DNA of 64,000 nt. It comes from Rostratula benghalensis (Eukaryota; Chordata; Aves; Charadriiformes; Rostratulidae). Positions within the stretch are counted from its first letter, which is position 1. The number at the start of each line of letters is the position of its first letter. Where the stretch lies: positions 6,446,182 to 6,510,181 of the forward strand of contig VXAI01000015.1 of assembly GCA_013399305.1 (NCBI GenBank). Direction: 5' to 3'. The position numbers and the translations under genes were made by a program. A model generated the notes under the pieces. It saw only the letters and a list, made by a program, of their open reading frames with translations, did not search any database and was not told the DNA's origin. Shown here piece after piece: positions 45,901 through 58,702 of this stretch.

Positions 45901-48900
45901 TGCTCCCCTCCTGCTGTGACCTCGCAACCTGAACATGCCCAAAGCATCAGGGAATTGGCACAGAAGGGATCAGGCTGGCCCCCATGAAGGGCAGAGTCCT
46001 GACTGTCTCCCAAGCACGTTTCCTGGTGTGAAGGATGCAGGGATTATGAAGCTGCCTGTTAAATTTCAGGCTTCATTAAAAACTTAATTAAACTTATTTA
46101 TATTAGCTTTTTTTTTTCTTTTTTTTTCCCCTGGAATAGGCTGCAAGCTGCTGCGTTGGCAGCACGTTAGCAAGATGAGATTGTGGGTGGGATGGTAGAG
46201 CCCACCCAGGGCTGCCTTTCCCTTGCAAACGCGTAAGCTTGGCTAATTGAGGCAGAAATGATCAAGTTGAGGTTTTCTCACAGCCAAGTGTGTTTTTGGC
46301 GCCTTCGTGCAGCGGCAGAGCAGAGCTGGAGGCAGCATGCCTGGCTCTCACCATCTGTTCAGATGACTTGCAGGCTCTGGTGATGTTTCCAGGCTGTGGC
46401 TTTGGTGTGAGTTTGGTTTGGTTTGGGGGTTTTTGTCCCTCCTGATGGGAGGGGCAGTTGCAGTAGAAGCTGTTCTGCAACTCTGGGCTTAATATTGAGA
46501 AGAGCCAACATGACAAGTGTTTATTCCAGGGAAGCTGGTGTCAGGGTGCAGCTGTTGTAGTTGGGAAGGCACAATGGTAAATCCACTGGGACCACATCCC
46601 AGCAGCCACATGGTTGTCCCAAAAGGTCCAGCCTGGACCTGCTCTGCCTTTGAGACATGCGTGCCAGGGAATGAACTGGCTGCCCTTGGGGCTGGTGCCA
46701 TGCGCTGCCTTACTTGGACTTAGTTCAACCCTTGGGCTGGGGAATTGCTGGTCTTGAGCCAAGAAGGGTGGGTGGAAGATTCTTGTAGAAGCCTCGGCCG
46801 TGTATCTCCTGGTGCATGTCTTCTCTTCCCAATCCATCTGTGTCCTTCTGTTCCTCTCTGAGCCTAGCCATCCACAAACCCCTTTAGATGCCCATTCCCT
46901 AGATATGTCTATATAGCACCTCTGTACATTGCACAGGAGGAAAAGATTCCTTTTTCTGTGTCTGATGACTGTAGTTCATGTTAGATGATAGACTCGAGAA
47001 TGCTTCAACCATTCTCCCTACAAGTCTCACCAATTGCATTTTCCATCACACGGGAGGGTCTCACTGTTGTCTCTTCCCTCCAAGTCCGTTGGCTCCGTCT
47101 ACAGCGGCCTGATGCAGGGAGTGGGAGCTGCTGAGAAGGTGTTTGAGTTCATTGACCGCAAGCCAACCATGGTGAATGACGGATCCCTGGCCCCAGACCA
47201 TGTGGATGGCAAGGTGGAGTTCAGAAATGTGACGTTTTCCTACCGCACTCGCTCTGCAACGCAGGTCCTCCAGGTGAGCCCCACAGGCACAGAGTGCTGC
47301 CCACCACGAGGCATCACATGCTGCTTCTCCATCGTGGCCATAACCGATCCCTAGCTCGCAGGACATCAGCTGCCCTTTTGGAGATGCATAAAAGCAGGCT
47401 TGACAGCATGCTGTAAAATGGATTATAAGGAACAGCGGGTGTTTAGGGCTGGCATTCCTTACAAGGAATGAGATTTATTAATAAAACCCTTGTTCCCTGC
47501 TCAGGCATTAAACACGTCAGCGTGGTGCAGGGCTTTGTGCCAAGCTGTCTGAGACTGTTTCTATGGGAGAGGGGCTGGGGTCACAGGGCAGGGTGAGGCA
47601 GCAGAGAGGTTAGTTTGTTTTGCAGTTTTTAGAGGTCCTGCTACATCAGCAGGCAAATTTGAAGCTATTTGAGAGGCTTCTTTCTTTTTCAGAGCCAGGA
47701 GACATGGCTGAGGTGGCACATCACCAAGGTGGAGTGTCACCATGGCCAGATTCCGGCTACCTCTCTTGCATAGTGCCTGAGCCCCTGCCCCTGGATCCTG
47801 GGAAAAGCCAGGACCTGAGCATGCTCTTCCATCCATGTTGCAGAATGTGTCCTTCACCCTGCACCCTGGCAAAGTGACAGCGCTGGTGGGTCCTTCAGGG
47901 AGCGGGAAGAGCTCCTGTGTCAACATCCTGGAGAACTTCTACCCTCTGCAAGACGGGCAGGTGCTGCTGGACGGGCGTCCCATTAACATGTACGATCACA
48001 AGTACCTGCACTCAGTGGTACGAGCGACTGTATGAGTATTCTCGCTATCGCCTGTCGTGGTCAGAGGGGATGGATGGTAGCGTTGCATGTTGTTTTGGAT
48101 TTGATCTGGCAGCTTCTGAAATGTCCAGGAAGCTGGAGGCTGGAGGTGGTCCAGGCAATGAGTTCAAATAATCTGTGGGGGCGTAAGGGAAAAGGATGGA
48201 GAGTGGTTTTGTGGGGAGGGGGAAGTCTGAAAACACAAGAAACATGTTTTGTTTTGTAATTTTTGGCCAATGCAGTAGAAATATGTTTTTAGTTGCTGGA
48301 TTATTTATTTTCTAAATTGCATTTGGAAAAAGAAAAATGTTAAGGTAGTAAGTGTTGGAGGAATGCAAAAGATCTTAAAGTAAATCTCAGCTAATGGGGA
48401 GTTAAATCTCTTGGGATCCTGGCACTAGCTGGAGCACCAGAGGGGCTGGTGGTTTCCCAGGAGAGGTGTGCAGCCCCCTCAGCTCCCGTCTGTGTGGCAG
48501 CACAGATCAGCCTTCATCTCCTCTGCAAGTAACTGCCTTCTTTGTTTGCCCCCAAAGCAAATGGCCTCACCAGTCAGCAGGAAAACCTGAAAACAATTGA
48601 TCAGAGACAGGCTAGAAAGCCAAAGTCAGTGTGACTAATTTACATTCCTTGCCCGTACTGTGGAAAAATTAAAAGACAAGCTGGTCTTTCAGCTTAGAAA
48701 GCTTGGTGTGGTATTAGGAGCATAGGGAGAAGTCAGTTAAAATATGACCATGTCCTGCTGGCTCTCTTCGTGCCCAGTTCAGAGCAATAATTGGGAGGGT
48801 TCAATTTATTTTGAGTGTTTGACAAAGCAGGCTGAATTTGAGAGTGAGCACCAACAATGGCTGTAAGGTAGGACACGGAAGCTGTTGCTAAGCAATTAAG

Positions 48901-51291
48901 GAATTGCAGCAATGTCCCTAACTTGTTAATTTTGGATTAAACATGCAGGAAGGCTCACCCACATGGCCTGAGTGTGAATACTGGCCTCAAATAGAAAATC
49001 AGCAACACCCTGGGACGGGGTCTCTCCAGCCTGCCTTGTCCTAGCAACTGGTTTCCCATTCTGGGTAGAGCAAACAGTGATGAGAATGACAAGTCTGGAG
49101 CAAAACCACAGCAGAGTCTTGGCAGGGGAAGCCTGTCCCAGATGCCAACCTACCAGCCTTGCATCAGGCTTTTTTCCTGCAAAATGGCTTCCCAGCAGAT
49201 GATGCAAACTGGTCTGGGGCTGCCACTGGGCACCCTGTCGTTGGCATCCTCTCTCGAAGCTCATGTTGAGAAACTTCTTTTCTTGTTTTAATGGTGAGGC
49301 TCTGTCTGCTTACCCAGAAGGAACAAATGCCAATGACCTGAGATGCCAACCAGATATTCTTCTGCTCCCAACCACCTGCTCTTCTCTTCCTTTCTGCAGA
49401 TCTCTCTGGTGAGCCAAGAGCCAGTGCTGTTTGCCCGCTCTATTGCGGATAATATTTCTTATGGCTTAACTTCAGCCTCCTTCGAGTCAGTTGTTCAGGC
49501 TGCCCAGAAGGCCAACGCACACACCTTCATCATGGAGTTACAGGATGGATACCACACAGGTACCAAAATCCCTCTGCACTTGAAAGTGTTTTGTCCTTTG
49601 GTTGCAAAGCAGAAGTGCCTACCTGCTCTTTGCTTCAAAGCATGACACCATCCTGATTCCACTGGCTGGGAGCCGAACTTGATGGCAGCTCTTGATTTTT
49701 ATTTTGACCTCTTCTTCTCTCCCTTGACCCAACAGAGGCAGGTGAAAAAGGAGCCCAACTCTCAGGTGGCCAGAAGCAGAGAGTAGCAATTGCCAGGGCC
49801 TTGATCCGAACTCCCCCCATCCTAATTCTGGATGAAGCCACGAGTGCGCTGGATGCGGAGAGTGAACATGCGGTGAGTGGCTGACATGGGTGTTTGGGCC
49901 AAAGATACAATCTAGGTTTGGAGGAAAGACTGCAGCTCCAATTTCTAGCCCGTGGACAAGCTTAGTCTTGACATGGTGCAATCAGAGGTTTGGGCAAGAT
50001 GCTAATTCCTGAGCAGGAATTTGCTTTCCAACACTGCTGTAGCCACCAAGAAGGGAATAATCCTGTGCTCACAGCAGCTGGCGCCTGGCAAACCTCGTGA
50101 GATAGGGATCTCTGCTGATTTTTAAAATGTGAAAAGTGTTTATTGGCATGCAGCAGCACTGTGCAGACTTTTAGGACAGGTTATGGAGGAAAAACCTAAA
50201 GAATGGTACTGCAGCAGGCAGACCAGGACTGCCTGAGCTAAAATCCCAGCTGAGGCACCGAAGAAACCACACTGGCAGTAAAGGCACTGAGCTTCCTGTG
50301 AAATGAGCTGGGTTTAACTGGCTGGGATGTCACAACCAAACAGCTCTACCACTACCAGATCAGCCTCACTGGCCCAATGATATGAGGGAAAGCTACCTCA
50401 AAGTTGAGGTGTGAGGTGGGGCAGCACGAGCACTTGACCTTGGAGCAGCCTGTGGGTTTGCATGTCCTCAGCCATGTATGTGGTATCTGATGCCAGCCAG
50501 GGTCTGGTTTTGGCTAGCCAGGGGTGTAAGTGTGATGTGGTCTGGTGGCCATCTGCCTGCCTACCTTACACCCAGCAGATAGCCTCACTCTTCTGAGCAG
50601 CTGCATTTACCAGGTATTGGCTTCCCGAAGTCCATGCCAACACCACGTGGCCTCCAAATTTGTGGTGCAGCTCTAACAAGAACCCAGCTGGCAGAATCAG
50701 ACCTGTGTGCATACAGCACCTGAGGGCTGGCTGGACTGAAACGGTCTTTTGGGCTGCACAGTGAGAGCCGGGAGCTGGGACGGACGTGTTGGAGCTGGTA
50801 GTGCTGCAGGGAGTCTTGTGTCCTCTGCGTAGCCAGAGAAGAGCAAACCTCCCGTTCGCAGCTCTCTTCACACAGAGCCACAGAGCTGCTGTTCTCCCTT
50901 CCAAAGCGGAGCCGGGGATGCTCAGGCACTAATGGCTTCTCCTCCCGTGCAGATTCAGCAGGCGATTTACGGCGACTTGCAGAACCACACGGTGCTGGTC
51001 ATAGCCCACAGACTGAGCACTGTCGAGAAGGCACACAACATCATTGTGCTGGACAAGGGCCGCGTGGTGCAGCAGGGCTCGCACAAGGAGCTGATGGAAG
51101 AAGGAGGCCTTTATTCCAAGCTGGTGCAGAGACAGATCCTGGGGCTGGAGGGAGGCGGCGGGGACAGTCGCCAAGCCCCAGCCCGGGGGGATTCAGCGAA
51201 GGTGCCCAGCGGGCTGGAGGAAGAGTTCAGGATAGACCATTCCCTGCCAGCCACGGCACAGGACGATCACACCACCGTGGCTCACAAGTGA
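39941..51291 (+). CDS. ABCB9: ABCB9 (TAPL), lysosomal ABC peptide transporter
   Basis: Eleven coding exons: 39941-40553, 40895-41009, 41509-41639, 42693-42898, 43789-43986, 45623-45751, 47085-47273, 47844-48017, 49400-49559, 49736-49872 and 50953-51291 (TGA). The phases chain and give 796 aa (human about 766). Residues 1-180 form the four-helix TMD0 that in this family directs the protein to lysosomes. The six-helix ABC membrane domain follows (to about 465). The nucleotide-binding domain has Walker [10 protein letters not shown] at 543-551, Q-loop Q591, signature LSGGQ at 647-651, Walker B ILILDE ending at D671-E672, and H-loop H703. All are canonical, so an active ATPase is expected. Known role: a homodimer that moves cytosolic peptides into lysosomes. 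The C-terminal tail after [10 protein letters not shown] is Gly/Asp-rich and differs from the human tail. Confidence 0.97.
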
Positions 51292-51430
51292 GAGCGGCGA
51301 GGGCCGGCGCTCGGGACGCTCGCTGGGACGCCGAGGCAGGAGGCGACTTGCCTTGCCGATGGGCTGGTGTGCTGCTGAACGACGGCTGTTTGCTCACCCC
51401 ACGCGTGCCACTCACCCGTGCACACTCATA

Positions 51431-51457
51431 AACACACACACACACACACACACACAC
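51431..51457. repeat. (AC)n microsatellite
   Basis: About 13 AC units in the ABCB9 3'UTR. Confidence 0.95.
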
Positions 51458-52783
51458 TAGAGCTTCCTTCATTACAGTCCGGCGGGCAGGTGCTGGCTGG
51501 CTAAACAGGGAAATGGATTTATTTGAGGGAGTTGGGTCCTTAGCAATTCCCAGCATTTCTGCTGGGTTTCTTTTCTTACTACCAGTAATTCCTCTCTGGG
51601 ACTTTTCTCCCACTGATATGCATGTGTAACTGCTATTAACTGTAATGGATGTTAAATGCATGCATGGAGGGGAAGATTGAAAATCCCCTTCAGGAATTTC
51701 AGGGGGTGGCTTTTGTGGCTGGATAGAAAAACAGTGACCGTCAAACAAGGTCCTGCTCCCACTACCAATCTATGGGGCCAATCCAAAGCCTGCTGAAGTC
51801 CTTAGGGATCCCCCTTTGGCTTCAGTGAAAACTGGATCGCTCCCGTGGGGCTGAATGCCGGGAGAGTTTTGCACTGAGTGCCTGCAGGCTCAGGCTCACA
51901 ACCATTGCTGCTGAGCTTGTACCATGTAGTACCCATCCTTGCTGGAATGAGCCAGGGGACGGAGAGGCAGATGTCCCTTTCAGATTTGCTCTTGGTGCTT
52001 GGTGGGTGTTTGTTTTTATAGATTAAGAGTTTTACCATAATTGGATTAGGTTTGGGGTTTAGGTTGGGTTTTTTGTTTGTTTGGGTTTGCTCTCTTTTTT
52101 TTTTTTTTTTTTTAAAAACTATATTTGCGTGCACTGTGCAATGTCTGTCTGAAGCTCCAGCATCTGCTGAAAATTACTCTTCTATTTCAGAATTTTTTAA
52201 ACTCTCAATCCCGGTGCTGGTTTGGAGGAAAAAAAAAAAAAAAACAACCCACCACAAAACACTACAAAAGACAGGCATAAAATACTAAAAGACAGCACTT
52301 TATAAATCCCACCAAAGCTTTGTTCACCTTCAGGCCATGCTAGTGACTTCACTGCATGGGAAGTCCATAGAGTCACTTTCCTTGATGTCTGACTTCAGCT
52401 GCCTGAACTTTAAAATGTGTTTCTTTGAATGTTATTTATTAACTTACTTTTCATATGAGGGATAGAAAGAAATAGATTGCTCCTAGCCCTTTTGGGTAAT
52501 GGCTCTGGCTTAGTAGCGTCATCCTGCCGTAGACTGGTGAAGAAACCTATGCAGCCAGGCAGGTGCTGTTAACAAAAATAGCATTTGTATGAGGAAGACT
52601 GACTTCAGACTGTGCATAGTTAAGAAATTATCTCAAGCACTTTAGCTCTCATGTTTTCCAGTATTTGAATGCTGCTGTGTTTTACTTTTCAGCAGGTTTG
52701 CATTTTTGTTGTTAAAGATGTTTTGTTTTTGTTTAGTGATGTTTTACAAACTCTTTAGTGTCCTTGAGGAGGGATGCTCAAAA

Positions 52784-52789
52784 AATAAA
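52784..52789 (+). terminator. ABCB9: ABCB9 poly(A) signal (AATAAA)
   Basis: A canonical AATAAA, followed after about 40 bases by a GGGGGGGTGTGTGTTGTGTG tract that fits a downstream GU-rich element. Confidence 0.8.
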
Positions 52790-55700
52790 ATACTACCTCT
52801 GCCACTCAACATGGAGCCAATCTACTGGGGGGGTGTGTGTTGTGTGTTGCATTCAGGTAACGTTTGTCTGAGATGATGGCTGAATACAGCTGCACAGTGC
52901 ACATGTTCTGGCTCCCTTGCAGGGGAATGACAAGAAGAGCCTACAGAAAATTAGGTATGTAAAAACCTTCAGCATCTGATAATGGCAATGAGCCATAGCT
53001 GTAGGTATAACCTGTTTTAAGAACTTGTTTTCATCCCAAATGGAATGGGGTAGTCAGTCCTGCAGGAAAGGGCAGGCTGTCTAACCCGTTCTCAAAGCAC
53101 AGTCCTTCGTGACTGGAATCTTCAGCTGCTTGCTTTTGGGATATGATAAAAATCTGTGCCTTGGAAGAAGTGAGAGCTCTCTTTGTCTTATTTCCCTCCA
53201 CTTAGGAAACCTCTGTTGTGCTCTGAACTCCTCAGTTCACCACTTCAGTAAATGGCCAGTACATTTGTGCTCAATGAAAATCTGCATTGTGGGTATGAAG
53301 AGGTTGAGGGCTCCACCCATCACTGGAGGGCAAGTGATTAATTCTGCGTTTTTATCAGTACCTGTGTGCAGAATGTGGCCGGCTGCTGATAGGAGTGGAA
53401 TTAATTTCTGCTTAATTGAAAAAAAAAGGAAGGGGGTGGGGTGGAGGTGCAGGGAAATTGGGTTACCTGAGAACTAGGGGAGCCAACTCACCCTGGGAAG
53501 TACTGGTAGGACAATGCTCATTAGTACAAGAAATGCCAAAAAGAGAATTTGGTCATATCATGCATGTGCAACACAGGCAGTGCTGCAAAAAAGGGGAATT
53601 GGAGGATACAATCAGATTACTTCTATTGCAAAGACAACAGTGAATTTCAGGAAGGGAGCCCTGCTTCCCAAGCCCGTTGTGATGATAATTCCAGCATCGT
53701 CCTCCCAGATCAGGTCCAAACAGCTTGAACTGAAATGGCACACTGGAAATGGCAGATTGTCTCTGCTGGTGGCACTGGTCCAAGCTGATAACAGGGCCTG
53801 GCTTTGTTCATTGCCACAGGTGCTGAATTCTCTCTTTTGCATCCAGATAACTCAAGGCTACTCTTCCCCTTAGCCTTACATCTCGTGGCTTGGAAAAGCC
53901 CTTTCATTGTGCTGTTGGTGTGAGACAAGTGGATTTGCTTGTATGCTAAAGCCATGAGGGTTTCCTTGTGGCCTGGTGGGAGGTGCACACACCACCAGGG
54001 ATCCAGCAGCATTCATCTAACGCAGACATTTCTGCTGGCTCAGTACAAAACCTGAGACTGTACAGAAAAACCCTGCTTTACAAAATCATTCCAACTATGA
54101 CTTCTTTTCAAAGTGGAAAGTGGGGTCAGAGAGGCCTGTTAGCTGATCTAAGCCTGGCAGTGAAGATGAGCTTAACCCAGTGCAGCAATGGGCATTGCTC
54201 CAGTGCTGGAATACGAGCCAGCTCCCAGAGCTGCCAGATCCCTTGGGCTGTGCTGCTTGTGGGCAGCCTCTGTTTTTCAGGCTATCCTCCTGGGAATGAG
54301 GCCACTGTTCCTTCTGAAACCCTGAACGGCAGTATTCTGTGGCTGTGGGTTTGCCCAGAGTTGCCAGTTACATGGGAACGCGAACAAGATCTGTTTAGGA
54401 ACTTCTCAGTTACAGCCACACAGATAAAAAGTTTCCTCTCCTCAAAAGGAAGAGTCTTCTCTGCAGGGAACTCGGGTTTATTTGAAACCTTAACTCGGGG
54501 AGCACAGCTTGAAGACTGTCATGGAAGAGCTGGAAGCAGCCGGGCGTTTGAAAGCACAACTGATTACAAAGCTTGACTGTATATTCCAGAGCAGGTTGTT
54601 TTCCTCACTATTAATAAGCTCTAACGATTCCTTGTAATAGTTATAACCACAGCTTTATTTAAACACTGGAGAACCCTGGGCAAGATGACATGCCAGAGTA
54701 GATCCTATAGTCCTAGAGATCCTCCAAGGACACAGACAAGGTATGTGGCTGACTGACCCAGTAAATGAGAACTCAGTGTAATGGAAAAAACACAGCTGTG
54801 TTTATTCCAACAACTTGTTTCTCAATATACCAAACCCTGCCTGAATAAGCAACTGTATGTGTTTCTGTGGCTGCGCTTTCTAGGCCTTCAGCAGGTTTGA
54901 AAATACCACAAGCAAATAGAGTGCTTCTAGTTCAGATCCAGAGAAGCACCTTAGTCTGGGGAGGAAAACCTGCATCTGCCTTTTCTACTCCAGCTTCACC
55001 ATGAGCTTAAGGCAAAGAAAATATCTGCAGGTATATAAATCTGCTCCCCTTCCCATGCCTGAGGCTCCCTGAGAAAAAGGGGAGAAGCACTAACAATTAA
55101 TTCTTGTTCTCTCAAACAGCAGAACCACTGTTTCTTGACCAGGATTTTGAATATGCAGGTCATTTTCATGCATGAAGGAATCTACATTATGAAATCTGAA
55201 CAGGAGTACGGACTGTGATTAATACATAGAAGGAAATTAAATTGCAAATAGGCCTAAAACTTATCTGTCCATTGAGCAACCAGGCTAATAAGGGTTAATA
55301 AACGCCAACTACTAGACTTGCAAATTCAGCCTCCGTGTAACCAACCAGTTTTTCCAGGAAAAGAAATGAAGTTGTTGTGAAGGTGACTTGCAAAATATGT
55401 CTAAATCTAATAAATATGCATAGGTACAGTGCTACTGACTGTAAAAGGATACGAAGTGACAGAAGGAAACCCAGGATCAAGTTTAAAAGGAAAAAAAAAT
55501 AATCTAACTTCTAATTTAAACTAGGCTGGATGCCACCTCTCCCCAAAACTGAAGCCTGACTCCTTATGCACCATGACATGGTTTCCACTGCAATCTTCCC
55601 AATCTTTTTGTTCCATTTCTCCTGTTATAAGAAACCCTGACTCTGTACTTTGCCTGCTTACAGTTTTAATGTTCACAAATACTGTCACCCTTCAAAAGGA

Positions 55701-56698
55701 TTTTAGCAAAGACAAATAGGAACCAGAGCTTGGTAGCCGATAAATCTCAGCCTGCAGCACTGCAGTGTTTGATAATCCCTGTAACCTAAAAACCCAGTTT
55801 ATCTGCAGTCCTTCATATTCCGTCCAAGGGATGTGACATCACAAAACCTTTATCTTTCACGCAAACTACTGAATGGAAAAGCACCTTTCTACCTGTCCAA
55901 GTAGAATGCATAATTATACAAAAGTGGCTGACCCCTATCTTGTCTCATCCTCAGCTGCTTTTCTGGCTATAACATGAGGACTCAATCACATGCAGATGCT
56001 GATCAAAGTACTTAAAAAGCAGACCAGCTGTTTAATATCAACACTCCTCTCCAACATCCCTACAGAACCCAAGCATGTCTACACAGGGAGAAGTGGTATT
56101 TTTAAAGTATGTTGTACTTGAGCACAAATGATTTATGTTCATTTGTGCATTTTGTGAGGACTTCATTGTTCTGCATTATGCAGCTTCTCACTTTAATACA
56201 GATTACCTCTGACTAATTCAAATAATCCATTCCTTGATGTCTAGAGCAGTGAACTTCCATCAATCCCATGCAACGTATGCAAAAATTAGATAGTTACAGA
56301 AAAGCTCCTTAGAAGGTCACTGTAAACCATCTCTCTTGACAGCATGTAGACCATACGGTTATTATCATACTGTAGTGCCCTTCACCAGAGATACTCACCC
56401 GGAGTACCTCTACTAGCATTATTCAGCGTGAACTTCTCTCCATGCTCAGCTTGGGACTGAGCAGTTATTATTATACCTCTGTTCAAGCAAAAGGCACTAT
56501 GGTTGAGGAAAGCTGAGCACTTCACTCAGGATCACACAGAAAGGCAGTGGCAAAACGAGATTTACAACACGAAGCTGAGTCAGACTCTTCTAAACCACAC
56601 TCCCCCCATACCAATTGTTTTGCTATGCTATGAAGTTCACATCATAACATTCTTAGGAAGAAAGACCTTCTTTTATTCCCTCAACTAATTTTTCTGTT

Positions 56699-56716
56699 TG
56701 TGTGTGTGTGTGTGTA
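56699..56716. repeat. (TG)n microsatellite
   Basis: Nine TG units, then TATATG. Confidence 0.9.
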
Positions 56717-57058
56717 TATGTTTGCATGTGCAGATTTACAATCTGGTTTAACACAAGGGTGTAACACTGTCTTTTTGATGGGCATGTGCAAATACAGCAT
56801 ATGGTATCATGTTGGCATGGCAACTATCAACTGGTTTTAAATAACAAGGTCAGGCCGCGGTGGTCGTGCAAACCCATTGTGGGTACAGCTGCTCACTCAC
56901 CTGTGCTGCAAGTGGAGCACCCCACACAAGGAGGGGCTCAGCACATACCACAGCAATGGGCTGAGGTGGATGAGTGGACAACATGCCCGTGTGGCTAATC
57001 ACCTTCTCCCCACCCTAAGCCAGCCCAGCTTCCTGCTGCACAAACAGCTTGCTCTTAC

Positions 57059-57130
57059 CTGCTTCTGAATAAAGCAGCCGGAAGGCCAGGACGCCTTCTG
57101 CTAGCAGAATCATGCTGTTGGCTTTATAAC
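57059..57130 (-). other. Possible minus-strand exon of an unidentified gene
   Basis: Minus strand: acceptor TTATCTGCAG, 72 open bases in one frame only, then donor GAAGCAG/GTAAGAG. The frame encodes a hydrophobic segment containing ANSMILLAEGVLAFRLL. The length is a multiple of three and both borders are in phase 1. I do not recognise the protein and could not chain it to a second exon with confidence. It may be chance. Confidence 0.25.
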
Positions 57131-58554
57131 CTGCAGATAATAGTGACAGAGGGGACTTTAGTGGGGGTGAGAGGACTGGAGAGCTGAGTTTGGTTACAGG
57201 ACAAAAGAACAAATATACAGCTGTCATGTCTTCATTCAGTTCTGCCAGGAAGTACCAGGTCACTTTCTGAAAGTAACCTCATTACATTTTAATAGCATGG
57301 CATCAGAGATTGATTCCGTTCCCTATATTGATTTTTTTTTTCCCCAGTTAAACTGAAAATGTCAAATACAAAATAGAAAATGTCAAATACACAATGACCA
57401 CATGGCCATTCCCTGCCCTGTTCCTTTGGCTCATGTGGTCCTTCTGGTTCTCTCTCTGGTGTTGCACACACAGAACAGTGCACACCCACACCCACGATCC
57501 CTTAGCTACTATAGCAGGCCAGGCAGGTGGTGCATGCCTAGAGATGCATTCAACTTGGGCTATGTTAACACAATTAATTATTTCCAGGCATTATTGTCTT
57601 TATCAGCTATGCTAACATCAGTAGTAATTGGAGAGCCAGTGCTCCTAAGTGTTGCCACAGAGTGCCTAGCAAAGTGTTGCTAACAAACAGAAATGAGAAC
57701 AAAGTTTAGCTATAACACTTTGACGCAGAGTTTTTGATACATTTCAAAAGTATTTAAATTCACCATAAAATACATCTTTGACAGGTCATTCTTGACCTTT
57801 ACTCTTGAAGCAAGATTGATTCTGACAAAAAGACTTAGCACCGAACTTGTCAAGTTACAATTTTTAGCTATTTTTAACCTAAATAGGTATTCAGCCTGGG
57901 CTTGAGAACAATAATGCAGTCACTCTTTTGAGATTTACTGTAGCCAATTCCCAAGCTGCTAAGGAAGTGTGAGTTAAGTAATTCTACCAATTTTTCTTCC
58001 TAATTTACAGCTGTGTGGTTATAAACAAAAGGACAAGAGTGCCTAGAACACTTTCGGGCAGGAGCACCGTAACTGGCTGTGTCAGGTGTTAACGTGAAGG
58101 CCCAGAGCTCCGGCCAGGGACAGGACAGAGCCCACTCCCGGTGCTGGCCTGAGGCCCACAGCCCAACTGTGAGGTGACACCGCTGAGCCCCAGGCAACCT
58201 GGTGACGGCTTTTCCATCAGCCGCCATACCTCAGGACACCGAAGGCCTCGAGCACCGTGCGCCATCACATGAGGGAAGCAGACAAAGCATGCTCTGTGAG
58301 GGGCTGAGGCCCGCCATCTTTAGGAAACACCGAGCCAACCCCAGGCCGGCCACCGCCACCCCAGGACCCTTCTGCTGCTCTGCCTGGCTGTCACCCCATG
58401 GCGGGCTTCGTCCAACACAGACATCCCCGCATGGGCTCTCCTACAGTCCCCCAGACTCCTCCTCGCCCCCGGATTCCCTCAGGCCACCCTCAGACTCATA
58501 GCCCGCCACTCTCCTCCCCTCTGCCGGGGGGACCTTCCCCCCGCCCATACCCCC

Positions 58555-58702
58555 NNNNNNNNNNNNNNNNNNNNNNNNNNNNNNNNNNNNNNNNNNNNNN
58601 NNNNNNNNNNNNNNNNNNNNNNNNNNNNNNNNNNNNNNNNNNNNNNNNNNNNNNNNNNNNNNNNNNNNNNNNNNNNNNNNNNNNNNNNNNNNNNNNNNNN
58701 NN
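58555..58702. other. Assembly gap (148 N)
   Basis: A run of undetermined bases lying immediately upstream of VPS37B exon 1, in GC-rich sequence. The core promoter is therefore probably incomplete. Confidence 1.

Larger units (their letters stand above)
51292..52810 (+). other. ABCB9: ABCB9 3'UTR
   Basis: From the stop codon to an AATAAA at 52784-52789. Contains an (AC)n microsatellite (51431-51457) and A/T homopolymers near 52095-52115 and 52230-52245. The end is inferred from the signal. Confidence 0.75.
52811..58500. other. Intergenic between ABCB9 and VPS37B
   Basis: About 5.7 kb of AT-leaning unique sequence. A (TG)n microsatellite lies at 56699-56716. No coding exon of a known gene was recognised. 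One minus-strand segment (57059-57130) has good splice borders and an open frame. From about 58030 GC rises toward the VPS37B island. Confidence 0.6.

Noticed and set aside
53968..54576. 202-codon plus-strand frame in the ABCB9-VPS37B interval
   Set aside because: No recognisable domain, no promoter features and mixed composition. The length is possible by chance over 5.7 kb.
58000..58227. Minus-strand start (MAADGKAVTR) as exon 1 of a gene divergent from VPS37B
   Set aside because: The only nearby donor is a poor GTTGCC and no continuation was found.
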